A stretch of 64,000 nucleotides of DNA from Sphaerosporella brunnea (GCA_008704415.1 VXIS01000004.1:186001-250000); one strand, 5' to 3'; positions 1 to 9,862 are shown, numbered from the stretch's first letter. Numbers and translations: made by a program. Notes: generated by a model not told the origin, from the letters alone.

Positions 1-429
1 ATCTGGGAGAAGATGAGGGGGGGTAGATAAATCTTAAGTTTTTTTTTTCTAGTTTTTTTTTTTTGTTTTTTTTAGTTTTGGGTCTTGCTACTTGGCGTTT
101 GGTTTCTGTTGGGATACCTTATCAACACATACTTGTACTTCATGACATACCCAGGGTTTTCTTTTTTTCTTTTGAATGACGCACCTATGATATTGTTTGT
201 TTGTTTTATCGTATTGCATTCGGCCGCTTGCGGCCATGACGTATAGAGGCGGAGACAATGCTACCTAGGCTCAAAAGTCCTATGATGAACGTAGCGTAGT
301 ACACTTTCCTTCCTGTGAGAGTTATTTATAGCCAGAGCAGCGGTCCAAGTTACATCGTATGGGAACCTTGCAAACATGTGAAGCTCGCCCCGCCGCCGTC
401 ATCAATCACATCCAGCTTCCAGCCCCACC
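1..429. other. upstream region, no gene seen
   Basis: T-rich stretches occupy the first 80 bases and no convincing reading frame is present. The interval holds copy A of a dispersed palindromic repeat and then the promoter and 5' leader of the gene starting at 430. Confidence 0.5.
195..247 (+). repeat. dispersed palindrome repeat, copy A
   Basis: The core reads GGCCGC-TT-GCGGCC, a 6-bp stem with a two-base loop, preceded by a GTTTGTTTG stretch and TATTGYATTC. The same roughly 50-bp unit returns at 17377-17433 in reverse orientation, including the GTTTGTTTG side, and its core returns at 7724-7765. Copies A and C agree over most of their length, so this is a repeat family and not chance GC palindromes. 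Origin unknown; a MITE or SINE end is possible. Confidence 0.6.
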
Positions 430-1070
430 ATGTTCAACTTCCTCAAACTCAAACCATTCGCCATGCCATCTCCACCACCACCCACATACACGGCGCAGCT
501 CTCGGCCCGCGACGTCGCGCTCTTGCAGCAAGCGCTGACCCGGCGGGTGCCGTCCGAGCTCGCACTGGCAATCCTCGACCTCGCCGAGGCGTGGCAGTGC
601 ACGACGGCCACGCGCACAGAGCGCGTAGCGCTCGCGCAGGAGGACGAGGCGCGCGGCGCCTACGTCGCGGTTGCGATCGGCAACCCGCGGAAGCTGCGGC
701 GGGTGGTGGTCCGCACGAGGTCGCATGATCAAGGTCTTTCCCTCCCCCCCCTCCCCGCGCCCCTGCTGAACCGTGTGGGACAGGCTGGAGCAACGACGCG
801 CACCTCTACCGCGGCACGTACGAGGCGAGCTGGACCTGGTGGGAAGCGGGCGTGCGCGGCCGCGCCGACGTGGCGCCGAAAGAGCTGCACCGGAACCTGC
901 ACGCCGTCCGCGAGGCGGCCGAGCACGTGGTTGCGTGGGACGTCGGCCAGGAGCCGTGGCTGCGCTCCCTGCGCGAGCACGACGTCGTCGAGGTTTTCGC
1001 GCGCGCTAGGTTCCCCGGCTGGGTACATTACGTCGAGTGGTGCGTCGTCGAGGTGTTTTATGCTTGGTGA
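430..1070 (+). CDS. fungal protein with F-box-like start and Trp-rich C-terminal domain
   Basis: Two exons, 430-733 and 784-1070, joined across a 50-nt GT-AG intron in phase 1, give 196 residues. The N-terminal part (about residues 36-56, VPSELALAILDLAEAW) looks like the short leucine-rich F-box-like helix seen at the start of many ascomycete proteins. After the splice the frame reads GWSNDAHLYRGTYEASWTWW and ends in VVEVFYAW. This Trp-rich tail, closing in a V-x-V-x-Y-x-W strand, recurs in the protein at 11026-11563, so the two are members of one fungal family. I recognise the family pattern but not a biochemical function. The donor is GTCTTT, which is unusual, but the frame closes exactly and the protein continues in the pattern of the paralogue. 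Confidence 0.65.
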
Positions 1071-1690
1071 GGGAAGGAAAGAGCGTTGAAGGCGTACCCG
1101 TTGCTTGTTTTTTGTTTTTTTAATCATGACGGCCTGTGGTTCTGAGCCCGCTGTACTGTGGGTTGAGAATTTTTTTTTTTCTGTCCCCCTTTCATCGGAA
1201 GGTATGGAAGGGATGTGGAGCCTTGTATCAGTGATCGCTTGCTCTACCGTACACGACCGCAGCTAAGCTCGTGCCGTTCCGTCCCACAAGTTTTGATTTA
1301 TTTAGAGCCATTCCATTCTCCAGCGTGGCAGACAACACCTGAATCCGGCAGGCCTGAATTCGAGGTGAGAAGTCGCACTGTGTGTGTATGAGTGCAGAGT
1401 CTGAGCCCGGCGGAGATCAGACATTCTGAAGACACAAGTAGAAATTGAGTCACTGGTCAATGGCATCTTCCCATGCGTTCACACACAGAGCGGGAAAGGA
1501 TGAATGAAGTTCCTTTCTGCACGCACAATTGAGCTAACATTACAACCTGGATCACAGCGGTGTTTGTCCAGATATTCCATTCCATACCCCAGAAGAAAGA
1601 AAAAAACGAAAGAAACAGAACAGAAGCCGCAAAAAGCTGTTGCAGTTTAATCACAACGTCATTCCTTCATACCGAGAATACATATATATA
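1071..1690. other. convergent intergenic region
   Basis: This lies between the 3' ends of two convergent genes. It holds T-runs that could act in 3'-end formation and no reading frame that looks coding. Confidence 0.4.
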
Positions 1691-2833
1691 TTAAATACCG
1701 GCACCCTTGTTGGCGCCCTCGTACGTCTTGGAGCCGCCGTACGTCTTGGAGCCATCAAGATCCGAGTCTACTCGGGGATCGAGCTTGTTCAGAAGGTCGC
1801 TCTTGTGGGGGCCTGCTGTGTTGGGGGCTGAGGATGGGAAGTTAGAGCTTTGTTTTTGTTTTTTGTTTGCGGGGACTGAGAGCTTACCAGGCCCAATGGC
1901 GGACACAGCACGATGGTCGCGGCCGGCGTCAACTCTAGGATCGGCCTTGTTTGCGGCCGCAGACCGGTGCGGGCCAGTGGTACCAGCGCCGGTGCATCCC
2001 GAGTTCAAAGTGGTGCCGCCGGTGGTCGCATGCGCACCCGTGGCGGAGGGGTGTCCCAAGCCCGTGGTGCCGGAGCCGGCAGTGTGACTAGATCCGAAGG
2101 CTCCGGTGGTACCGGCGGCGCGGTGATCACGATCCGAGTCGACGAGGGGATCCAGCTTGTTGGCGACGTTGGAGGAATGAGGGCCGGCATTTGTGGAGTG
2201 GGTGCCGGTGGTGCCAGCAGTCCTGCCGCCGTAAGTGCCAGTAGTACCCCGGGTGTCCAGATCGCTGTCGACGCGCGGGTCGAGCTTGTTGGCGACATTG
2301 CTGCGGTGCGCGGTGGTGTTGTAGGTTCCCGTCGTGCCCCGGTTGTCGAAGTCGGAGTCTACCCGTGGGTCGAGCTTGTTGGCCACGTTGCTGCTGTGCG
2401 GCGCGGCGTTTGTGCTACCGGCGGTATGCGAGGAGCCAAACGCGCCGGTGTTGGTGTCAGCGGCTCGGCCCGAGTCGTAGCGCGGATCGAGTTTGTTGCC
2501 GAGGTTGGAGCCGTGAGGACCAGCGTTGGCCGAGTGACCGGTGGTGGTTCCGTAGGTGGTTCCGTAGGTGACACCTCCCGTGTTGCGGGATCCGTCGAGA
2601 TCGGAGTCTACCAGAGGGTCGAGTTTGTTGGCAACGTTGGAGGAGTGAGCACCCGCCGTGGTAGCCCCAAAGTTGTCAGCCCGGCGCATGCCCATGTTGC
2701 GAGAGCCATCAAGGTCGGAGTCAACACGGGGATCGATCTTGTTGGCTATGTTGCTCGAGTGGGGACCAGCTGTGGTATTGTGGGTGCCCTCTCCAGAGGG
2801 GGTATCCTTGGCCGTGTTCATGAAATTCGACAT
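1691..2833 (-). CDS. LEA-like hydrophilic protein with eight tandem repeats
   Basis: Exon 1 is 2833-1888 and exon 2 is 1827-1691, separated by a 60-nt intron (GTAAGC...CAG), giving 360 residues. The protein is built from about eight imperfect repeats of the form GPHSSNVANKLDPRVDSDLD, spaced by Gly/Thr-rich linkers, and lacks hydrophobic segments and a signal peptide. Proteins with this repeat are widespread in filamentous ascomycetes and are usually described as LEA-like or stress and conidiation associated; that role is family knowledge and is not shown here. The last repeat lies in exon 2. A TATAAAAG element stands about 115 bp upstream of the start, as in inducible genes. The reverse strand carries a long open shadow frame caused by the GC-rich repeats. 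Confidence 0.8.
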   Translation of the reverse strand: MSNFMNTAKDTPSGEGTHNTTAGPHSSNIANKIDPRVDSDLDGSRNMGMRRADNFGATTAGAHSSNVANKLDPLVDSDLDGSRNTGGVTYGTTYGTTTGHSANAGPHGSNLGNKLDPRYDSGRAADTNTGAFGSSHTAGSTNAAPHSSNVANKLDPRVDSDFDNRGTTGTYNTTAHRSNVANKLDPRVDSDLDTRGTTGTYGGRTAGTTGTHSTNAGPHSSNVANKLDPLVDSDRDHRAAGTTGAFGSSHTAGSGTTGLGHPSATGAHATTGGTTLNSGCTGAGTTGPHRSAAANKADPRVDAGRDHRAVSAIGPGKLSVPANKKQKQSSNFPSSAPNTAGPHKSDLLNKLDPRVDSDLDGSKTYGGSKTYEGANKGAGI

Positions 2834-2946
2834 GATTGTTGTGTGTTTGTGCTATGAATATCAAGATTTCTTTAAAGGCGATGGTCGTATTCGTGCGTTT
2901 TGTTTGCAGAGCAGAGAGAAGCTTCGACGCCGGTGAGTTCAGGCCT

Positions 2947-2954
2947 CTTTTATA
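2947..2954 (-). promoter_or_regulatory. TATA box of LEA-like gene
   Basis: TATAAAAG on the minus strand, 114 bp upstream of the ATG at 2833. Spacing and sequence fit a strong, regulated RNA polymerase II promoter; this is inferred from sequence only. Confidence 0.5.
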
Positions 2955-3532
2955 ATCGCTTCTAGATGGCCCTCATCCTTCCAGAACTTGTTTCCGTGCT
3001 GTCAGTTATTTGCTCGCAATTGTGCTGGAATGACATCACATCATCGCCGCGGCGGTGCTTGGAGTTGCTGTGCGCATGTGGCGCCCACGTTTCCGCCCAC
3101 CAAGACCTGATCATCTCCGGTTGAGAAAGGGTTGCGCGTTTCCATGTGAGGAGGAGCACGTTTCCATGAGAGAAGGAACCCGTCATGATGACATAGCTGT
3201 TCTAGCAGTGACGTGTGGTACGGAGCTTGCGTAATTCTGAGCCCTTGCAGAAGAGACGTCATGACGCCAAGGATGACCTAATGATCTCCTCCGTTAACCC
3301 AAGAAATTTAAATCGAGATTTGCATCCTGTTCAGTCCGCATCCGCAATCCAGGTACGAGTACATAGAGTTCAATCGCTGGTTCACGCCATGGTTATCGTG
3401 GTGAAGCATGTGCGCGCGCTCGCCTGCGGGATCATCAAGATCAAAGCAAGAGTTTTTTTCCAGCCGAATTATCAGGATTCAAGGTACCGGCCTGCATGTG
3501 GCCGCGCTGCCTTTACAGTAACCAACCAGAAG

Positions 3533-3585
3533 TTTCTGGCTCCACGTGTTGATCTTAGCCGTAAACGACGGTTTGGAGCCAGAAA
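3533..3585. repeat. perfect 12-bp inverted repeat
   Basis: TTTCTGGCTCCA and its exact reverse complement TGGAGCCAGAAA flank a 29-base spacer that contains the smaller palindrome CCGTAAACGACGG. It could be a protein-binding palindrome or the remnant of a transposon terminus. Confidence 0.4.
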
Positions 3586-4610
3586 TCTTGGAAGCTGGGC
3601 GGCTTAACACAAACTTCCCTATTAATCACCGGGTTCCATGGCCAGCTGCCGGCTTTCGCGGAAACTGGTTAATGAGCGCGAGGGCTGTCCCCAATTCCAT
3701 GTGAATCAGCGGTAGAGCACTGTATGTCACGCGGATCTGAGCGATACATCTTGAAGGATGAACCATATCGTTTTGGCGGACTGTGCCGTCCTACAGCTGA
3801 TACCGATAGAGGCAAGGTTTTAATGGCTGCCAGGGCCTCAACCATTTTAGGTATTGCATTGCAATTGAGTAAGTGCGATTAGTAATTGGGCCAATTCCAC
3901 GGTCCCAGTGAGAAGATGGTCATAACGCAACCATCTTCCACGGCGTCGTCCCGGAACCTTCACAGGTGACTCGGGCAGGCCAACCATTCCCTCGGTGAGC
4001 TTGCCAGAGCATTCCGGGCTGCGGGGACTCATCGCATTTCATCCGCTCCCAAATCAGAAAAGAAGCCTAAATCTATGTATTCCACGGCGTCGGGCACGGT
4101 TTAGGGGATGTCAAACTAGGACAGGATAGCAGCGGCACGAACGCGGTGTAGTTGTCTCTAACGGGTTGTTGCTGCGAAAAATGGCTGGCAGCTATAAGGG
4201 GCCGTGGACTCATACTTGCGGTGTTGTAGTTCAATTCTTCTCTAAGGAAGGAGAGAGAGAGACGAGGCGTCCGGCCGCGTCCCCCCACAAGTTATATACA
4301 GCGATCATGTGATGGCCCAACCCTTCAATGTTTGAACCCAGTATCCTCCTACATGCGGGTGGGCGACGATGATTCCTGGGTCCTCAATTATCTTTTTATC
4401 TCACTTCAAACAAGACATACTCCATCCAGACTTCATTCAGAATCACGGTGCCTCTGTTTGCTCTCATTTGAGTCCAGTCGTGGTTATTATTACTAGATGC
4501 ACACGACTCCAAACTCTCGCCTAAGCGCCATCAAAAAAAAATCTATCCTATTTACAGTCCATATTTTTTCCTTCATTCACCCCCAGCGCGTAGTCTCATT
4601 GCCCTTAAGC

Positions 4611-6485
4611 TCAACCGGAAGGCTGCATCGGCAAGGGCACTTCCATTTCCTGCGGCGGCGGGGCCGGAACGAACCCGGTACTTTTCTGGCCCAACCCATC
4701 CATTTCCTGCGGATCACGTTCATTACTAAGTTCCGCCTTGCAGTACATCGGCTCTCGCAGGCTCTCGGTGCTCGCCACATTTCCTTCCTTCGGCTTCTGC
4801 TGCTGGTGTCGCCGCCGGTAAAAGAAGATACCCACGCCCAGAGCAATAAGAACCACAACGCCGGCGGCTACTCCGCCGGCAATGGCCGCGGTGTTGCTCG
4901 AGGATTTAGCAGCGGCGGCGGCAGTTCCGGTGGCTGTGCCGGTTGCGCTGCTGCCGCTGGCGGAGGCTTTTGATGGGAAAAATACTTCTTTTAACGCGCC
5001 GGCCCATTTCGAGGGCGTCGGTGTGGCCGAGGTGTCGGAGACGATGCTGGCGGCGGGGGAATAGGTCGGCTCGCTGGACTGTAGGATGTTAGCAGGGCCA
5101 CTGAGAATGGGCGGATTGTTTGGGAACGTACGTCCCACGTGGATACTGTGGCGCGCTGGTTCAGGTCCCAGTTGAGCACTGGGGTGCCATAGCAGCCTGC
5201 CTCTGCGCCATTGGCAAGCGCTAGACGTCCGCCTACAGCAAGGAGCTGCTTGCCCACGATCTCGCAGTTGATACTCATGCGCGGCGTGAACCACGTGCCG
5301 GTGGAGTACCATTTGAAGGACGGTACAGCGAGCATAGAGCTGAAGAGATTCTGGTTAGCCGCCAGCACGGTGGGGCGGTGCTTAAGTAGACACTTACATC
5401 TCGGACGTCACGACATGTTTGTTGTAGTCTGCACCGCCCATTATATATAAGTGCCAACCGCCATTCCCGTCAGACGCAGAGACGGCGCAGAACTCCTGCC
5501 GCGCAAGAGCATCACCCACGACGTCCTGCTCAAACCACGTCTCGCTCGCCACGTCGAAAACCCATACACTAGACATCGGCCGTGGCGTTCCAGCTGAGCT
5601 GGTGCCAGTCTTGACAACCTCTCCACCGATATAGACCAAGGAACCCATACCCGGAGTGGGAAGAAAAACAACAGCACCGCCTTGCGTTGACCCGAAGGGC
5701 GTGGTGATGTTGCGGATTTCGTTGGTAGTGGTGTTAAGCATCATCATACCCGAGGGGTAAATCTTTTTGTCGTCTGTGATTTCGGGAGTCGTGTCTGAGC
5801 TCTGATATCCACCGATCCAGTACGCAGCTTGGATAGCAGGTGCATTGGCATAGGCTACCTTTTGATCAGCCACGTTTTCACTCTCTGCTAAAGCTGGCGT
5901 TTATATGTTGTTTTTTACCTCCTCCTGCTAACCTGATAGGCCTGGATCCCACTGGCTGCCGATGCCACGTATTTGTTTGCGTGTGGTATTCCCAAATACC
6001 ATCGTCAACTTGTGTATTACTCGCACCACGTCCGCCGTAGAGAAAAATCTTCGAGCCGTCCTGGTTTGGCCACCAGGCTTGGTCTTTGATGATGGGGACC
6101 GCCTTGTCGACTAGAGACATCGGATACGAGGCACCATTCGTGAGATCCTGGTCTTGGCTCAGATCAATCTCGATCATGTAGTTGTCTGTATCACAGTCAA
6201 CATCTTGTTCGGTCTTGCAGTAATGTTTTTCAAACCCCACGTGTACTATTCAGGTCCCCAGGAATCAGGCCCCCATCCAAGTCCATCATTCTAAACTTGC
6301 GGTTCGAGATGTTCGCTACAACTCACAGTCAGCCATCCTGCAAGCCGCCCGATGCGCCTGGGAGGGCACTGCTTACTCGCAAACCTCCAGCTGCGACAGA
6401 AGCCTCCCGACAAGTCCTTCAACACATCACAGAGGACGGCTGTCCAGCAGCTAAACAGCAGTAGGAAGGACAGAAACCGGCGCAT
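4611..6485 (-). CDS. kelch-repeat type I membrane protein
   Basis: Six exons: 6485-6377, 6315-6247, 6185 to about 5919, about 5887-5398, 5339-5132, 5078-4611, about 536 residues. Introns 1, 2, 4 and 5 close in frame (61, 61, 58 and 53 nt); 1, 4 and 5 have CTGAC or CTAAC branch points, and intron 2 has TTGAC. The third intron near 5888-5918 is ambiguous: its only in-frame GT-AG pair leaves 31-34 nt, or a 52-nt variant uses a GAGAG acceptor. The protein starts with a signal peptide (residues 1-19), continues with kelch blades (DLDGGLIPGDLN, KIFLYGGRG, AAYWIGGYQ, SLVYIGGEV, HLYIMGGADY) and ends with a Ser/Ala-rich stalk, one membrane span (IAGGVAAGVVVLIALGVGIF), RRR and a short cytosolic tail. 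Such proteins are common in ascomycetes and probably sit in the plasma membrane with the propeller outside. The ligand is unknown. Confidence 0.8.
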
Positions 6486-6733
6486 TCGTAACAGCGTTAT
6501 TCACCGCGTGACATATGTTGAGGAAGAAGGGGGATTTCAAGGGGTCGCCCCAGATTTGTAGTGACAGACAGTCCAACATTGTCCTGTGCACCTAGTGCCG
6601 CGAGTTGATTATACGAAGACTCCTGCTTCTTCAGGCTGTGTGGGGTTCCCGGGCGCTTAGCAGCGATAACTAAGGTGTGTACTACATCATAATCCCAAGG
6701 CAGCCAGGGGCACTACTCTACTCCATACCAGCG

Positions 6734-7549
6734 ATGAATGACAGAGGTGGCTGGCGTCCGGGAGATTATGCTCAAGTTCTATTCATAGAAACAACCCAAG
6801 AACGCGTTTTTGATTCCCATGATACATAGCCGAAAGCTTGTTCAGCCAATGCCATGCGTTCAGGCCGACGGTGAAGTTCTGGGGATCCATTTTTTGCTAC
6901 CACAAAAACTCGAAGCGATCGGGAACAGATCCATGTGTTCGGTACGAATGAAGAACAACGGGCGGTGCGGGGCCTTGCAACTACAGTCGACTCTCCCTAT
7001 AAGAATATTGTATATAAGAATAATCTCCCTATAAGAATACGGGTGACCGGTCCCGACCGAGTTTGTACGGGACAAGCCCCTCCCTCTATAAGAATTTTCA
7101 CTTTATAAGAATACGCCCCAGCGGTCCCGACCGTATTCTTATAGAGAGAATCGACTGTATCCACCCTGGACTCACAGATTCTCACCACCGAAAACTCTCG
7201 GTGCTAGCTTCCTTCAAGTCCACTTCCGCGAGTTCTTCAACTACGACATCCACGCGCGCACGCTGAAATTCACGGGGCGCGAAGTCCAAGAGTACATAAC
7301 CACGAAGCCCGGGTCTATCATTCCGCCAAAGGAGCGCTTGAAAAAGCGCAGGTGGAAGAACCCCGGGGCTACAAACCTGTCAGAAGTCACTGCGCCGTCC
7401 GTTTCCAAACAGCCACCACTAGCAGTGGCGCTTCGGGGCTGCCAATATATTTCCCTCTCACCACGCGCATGCCTCGACGTCTATGGCACTCTGCTTAAAA
7501 AAGTACGTTCTCTCTGCCACGAGATTCCCGGTTACTTGCTTCTGTGAAA
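6734..7549 (+). pseudogene. gene relic interrupted by a MITE
   Basis: Short coding-like pieces lie in different frames: a Met-started piece at 6734 (GDYAQVLFIETTQERVFD), one just before 6984 (HVFGTNEEQRAVRGLATT) and one after 7157 (GREVQEYITTKPGSIIPP then ERLKKRRWKNPG). The last two flank a 174-bp MITE. The composition looks like protein-coding sequence, but no uninterrupted frame or clean intron set joins the pieces. I do not recognise the family. It may be a decayed gene, or a gene whose exons I failed to connect. Confidence 0.3.
6984..7157 (+). mobile_element. pogo/Tc1-type MITE, copy 1
   Basis: The 174-bp element begins CAGTCGACTCTCCCTATAAG, ends in the inverted form (...GAGAGAATCGACTG) and is bounded by TA on both sides. 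The CAGTCGACTCTC terminus with TA target duplication is the typical end of pogo/Fot-type Tc1-mariner elements (family knowledge). It has no coding capacity, so it depends on a transposase elsewhere. A second copy lies at 17910-18072 in opposite orientation and shares inner blocks such as TATAAGAATACGCCCCAGCG. Confidence 0.85.
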
Positions 7550-7723
7550 GCCCAGATGGAGCGCTCTGTGGGCGGCCTATGGATCTGGATGTACTCACGC
7601 CGGCTGCAAACGCTGTTTTTGAAGACACGGTCGAAAAACGCAGGAGAGACTTTATCCTACGTTGGGCTTACAGGTGCTAGGCTAGATGAGGGCAAGGAGA
7701 GGTTTTGCAGCGGGTGGAGTGCT

Positions 7724-7765
7724 TTGATCATATTGTATTCGGCCGCTTGCGGCCATGGCATAATA
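7724..7765 (+). repeat. dispersed palindrome repeat, copy B
   Basis: It contains TATTGTATTCGGCCGCTTGC followed by GGCCATG, matching copies A and C in the core and its left side; the right flank has diverged. Confidence 0.55.
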
Positions 7766-8210
7766 TGCACGGCTTATGGGGTGGAGGGCTCATTCTGGGA
7801 TGTCGTGTGAGGGGATGCGATATGATGACTAGGCGGAGAGGAATAGATACCGCAAAGTGGATGAGGAATTAAGTCTGTTGCAGTCATAATCATGCTCCAC
7901 TTTCAGCGATGAATGACTTCGGATTGAATGGTGGTGAGATCACAATGCAGCACTCGATTGAGGTTAGGTCTCCGTCGACGCTATTAGAAAAAGGTTGTGT
8001 GGGCAGCTCGTTTTGCCGCAACCACCTCCTCTGCGCGGTAACTGTGCGTGCTGTCACACTGAGCACCTGCAACGAAGCGCGTTGGGCGTGGACACGTGTT
8101 TACGCGCGAAACCTACTTAGTACTTACTTACATACTTACCCCCACCCCAGTCTATGATATCTACCGGTATGATATAACGCGCATCCCCCGCCGCACTTGA
8201 CCTCAGATTC

Positions 8211-8267
8211 CCACCACCACCACCACCACCACCACCACCACCACCACCACCACCACCACCACCACCC
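8211..8267 (+). repeat. (CCA)n microsatellite in 5' leader
   Basis: About 19 CCA/CAC units stand immediately before the ATG at 8272. Read as protein they would give a histidine tract, but only from a TTG codon, so they are best seen as untranslated leader. Confidence 0.7.
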
Positions 8268-8271
8268 CGCC

Positions 8272-9717
8272 ATGCCGCGATTAACATACCCTTCGGCATC
8301 ACCTTCATCCGACAAAGACTACCATGACTCTTACTCCACCATCACCAAATCTGAAGAGGACAACGAAGTTACGGAAGACGACGACGTACAACGCGAAGAT
8401 AAGCCAGGAAGAGTTGCCATAGAAGATGAAGACAACATCGACGCTGCGCTTGCCTTTGTACGCTCCCAAATCGCGTCATATGAGCTTTTACTTGCGGAAG
8501 CCAGAGACCGCGAAAGAGCTCTAATGGAAAAACAGGAGATAGGAGCCAGGATTGGTGGACTCGGGATTAGGAGTCGCAGGATCGCTCGGCCTGTCACCGA
8601 TGACCCTATCGGCGCGGATACATCTCGTCGTACCAACACACGTCGTAGGCGACAAGAAGCTTCCGACTCTGACAGCGCTTCGCCACAGAAGAAGCGCCGC
8701 AAGCAAACGCCGAAACTCAGGAAGAAGCCCGTACGCCGCAAGAAGGGTGATCCCCCGCCGCCAAAAACCGTTTTCGACCTGGACTCGGGCGACGAAGACA
8801 CTCTTCGCCCCTACCGTCCGGCGGCACCGTCGCCACCTCAGCCCCAGGGCACCGTCAAGGCCGAAGCTCCAGAATCCGATGATGATGACCTCTATTCGGT
8901 CCCCACCGCCGCGCCAGCCACCAAAACTGCCTCGCCTGAAGTAATGATAGTGCCAGGCCCAGCCTGGAAGCCGAACACGGGGTGGAACGACGAAATTTTT
9001 AACTCTGCCACCCCCGAGCGGAAACCGTACGCGCACGAGCTCATCGAGCTTTGGGAGCCGTACCAATTCCCAGATCGCATCCTACCAGACCCGCTTCGCT
9101 ACCCAAGGAAATTCCTTTCCAATGTTCTCGGTGGCCCGATGCAAGCGGTCACTTGCAGTATCAGCGTTGACAAGGCACTCCAAAACAACCACCGCCTAGA
9201 CCGCTACTACTGTGTCCGCGGCGATTGGAACCCTCACATGCCAATCAAGCCAGGCGCCCACGGTATCCGATACTTTCACCGCCCCGGATACGCCGACCAT
9301 ACGGACACATGGTACCCGCTGTTCTGCCGCCGCGGTACGGACATGTGGGAGTACTGCGGCGAGTATGTCATTGAGATGCGGCCATTTATCGACGGCGAGT
9401 GGAAGCGTCTTTCGCCCGAGACGAAGCAGTTGTGGGCTGTGGGACTGGCCACTAAGAACTGGGGACGAGAGTTCTTGATGGCCAATGGGTACATCAAGGA
9501 GGGGGAGTTCCACACCATCACCTCTAAAGAAACCATGCAGATGATCGATACCGGCATTTTCTGCATGGAGTCTCACATCTACAGGTGTGTGGGCTACAAC
9601 TGGGTGCTTCACGACTGGCTTGAGAAGAGGTGGCAGAGCTGGGAGGGCAGGAAGGATTGGGAGAGCAGGGTTGGGGTCAAAGAGGAGTCGGCTGAAGGTG
9701 ATGAGGTGGTTCCGTGA
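8272..9717 (+). CDS. DUF6697-like protein with charged nuclear N-terminus
   Basis: Single exon, 481 residues. The first ATG has CCGCC in front and is chosen as start; no ATG lies upstream in frame, only the CCA repeat. Residues up to about 230 are disordered and highly charged, with two basic clusters (RRTNTRRRRQ; KKRRKQTPKLRKKPVRRKK) that could be nuclear localisation signals and acidic stretches (ESDDDD). The C-terminal 240 residues form a compact Trp-rich domain with the pattern YPLFCRRGTDMWEYCGEYVI, a good match in style to the fungal domain called DUF6697 (recalled from family knowledge, not searched). It is intronless and is followed directly by a tandem repeat. A chromatin- or DNA-associated role is only suggested by the basic N-terminus. 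Confidence 0.75.
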   Translation: MPRLTYPSASPSSDKDYHDSYSTITKSEEDNEVTEDDDVQREDKPGRVAIEDEDNIDAALAFVRSQIASYELLLAEARDRERALMEKQEIGARIGGLGIRSRRIARPVTDDPIGADTSRRTNTRRRRQEASDSDSASPQKKRRKQTPKLRKKPVRRKKGDPPPPKTVFDLDSGDEDTLRPYRPAAPSPPQPQGTVKAEAPESDDDDLYSVPTAAPATKTASPEVMIVPGPAWKPNTGWNDEIFNSATPERKPYAHELIELWEPYQFPDRILPDPLRYPRKFLSNVLGGPMQAVTCSISVDKALQNNHRLDRYYCVRGDWNPHMPIKPGAHGIRYFHRPGYADHTDTWYPLFCRRGTDMWEYCGEYVIEMRPFIDGEWKRLSPETKQLWAVGLATKNWGREFLMANGYIKEGEFHTITSKETMQMIDTGIFCMESHIYRCVGYNWVLHDWLEKRWQSWEGRKDWESRVGVKEESAEGDEVVP

Positions 9718-9744
9718 AAAAAGGTTTTGGCGAGATTTCTACAA

Positions 9745-9862
9745 GGCGTTTGGGTTGATACCTCCACTCTAGGAAGACTGCATTGGTTGGCGTTTGGGTT
9801 GATACTTCCACTCTAGAAAGGCTGCATTGGTTGGCGTTTGGGGCTGCATTGGTTGGCGTTTT
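9745..9862 (+). repeat. 44-bp tandem repeat
   Basis: Two 44-bp units (GGCGTTTGGGTTGATACYTC...GCATTGGTT) and a third unit with an internal 22-bp deletion follow each other 28 bp after the stop codon of the DUF6697-like gene, so they lie in its 3' UTR or terminator. Confidence 0.8.

Larger units (their letters stand above)
2834..4610. other. intergenic region with promoter and a hairpin
   Basis: The left part is the promoter of the minus-strand LEA-like gene. I found no gene in the rest; open frames at 3215-3607 and 4073-4288 have no recognisable content. A perfect 12-bp inverted repeat is listed separately. The right end is the 3' flank of the kelch gene. Confidence 0.45.

Noticed and set aside
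1913..2857. 314-residue plus-strand frame opposite the LEA-like gene
   Set aside because: It mirrors the repeat units of the minus-strand gene; it is a shadow of a GC-rich tandem array with no protein features.
3215..3607. 130-residue open frame
   Set aside because: No recognisable domain, biased composition or splice partners; it overlaps a palindrome in intergenic sequence.
6186..6240. Kelch exon extended as GFEKHYCKTEQDVDCDTD
   Set aside because: This stretch has a donor GTACAC and acceptor ACAG at its edges; removing it joins the family-like DLDGGLIPGDLN to NYMIEIDLS in frame.
8197..8271. Poly-histidine N-terminus ahead of the DUF6697-like protein
   Set aside because: The frame through the CCA repeat begins only at a TTG; the first ATG is at 8272, so the repeat is untranslated leader.
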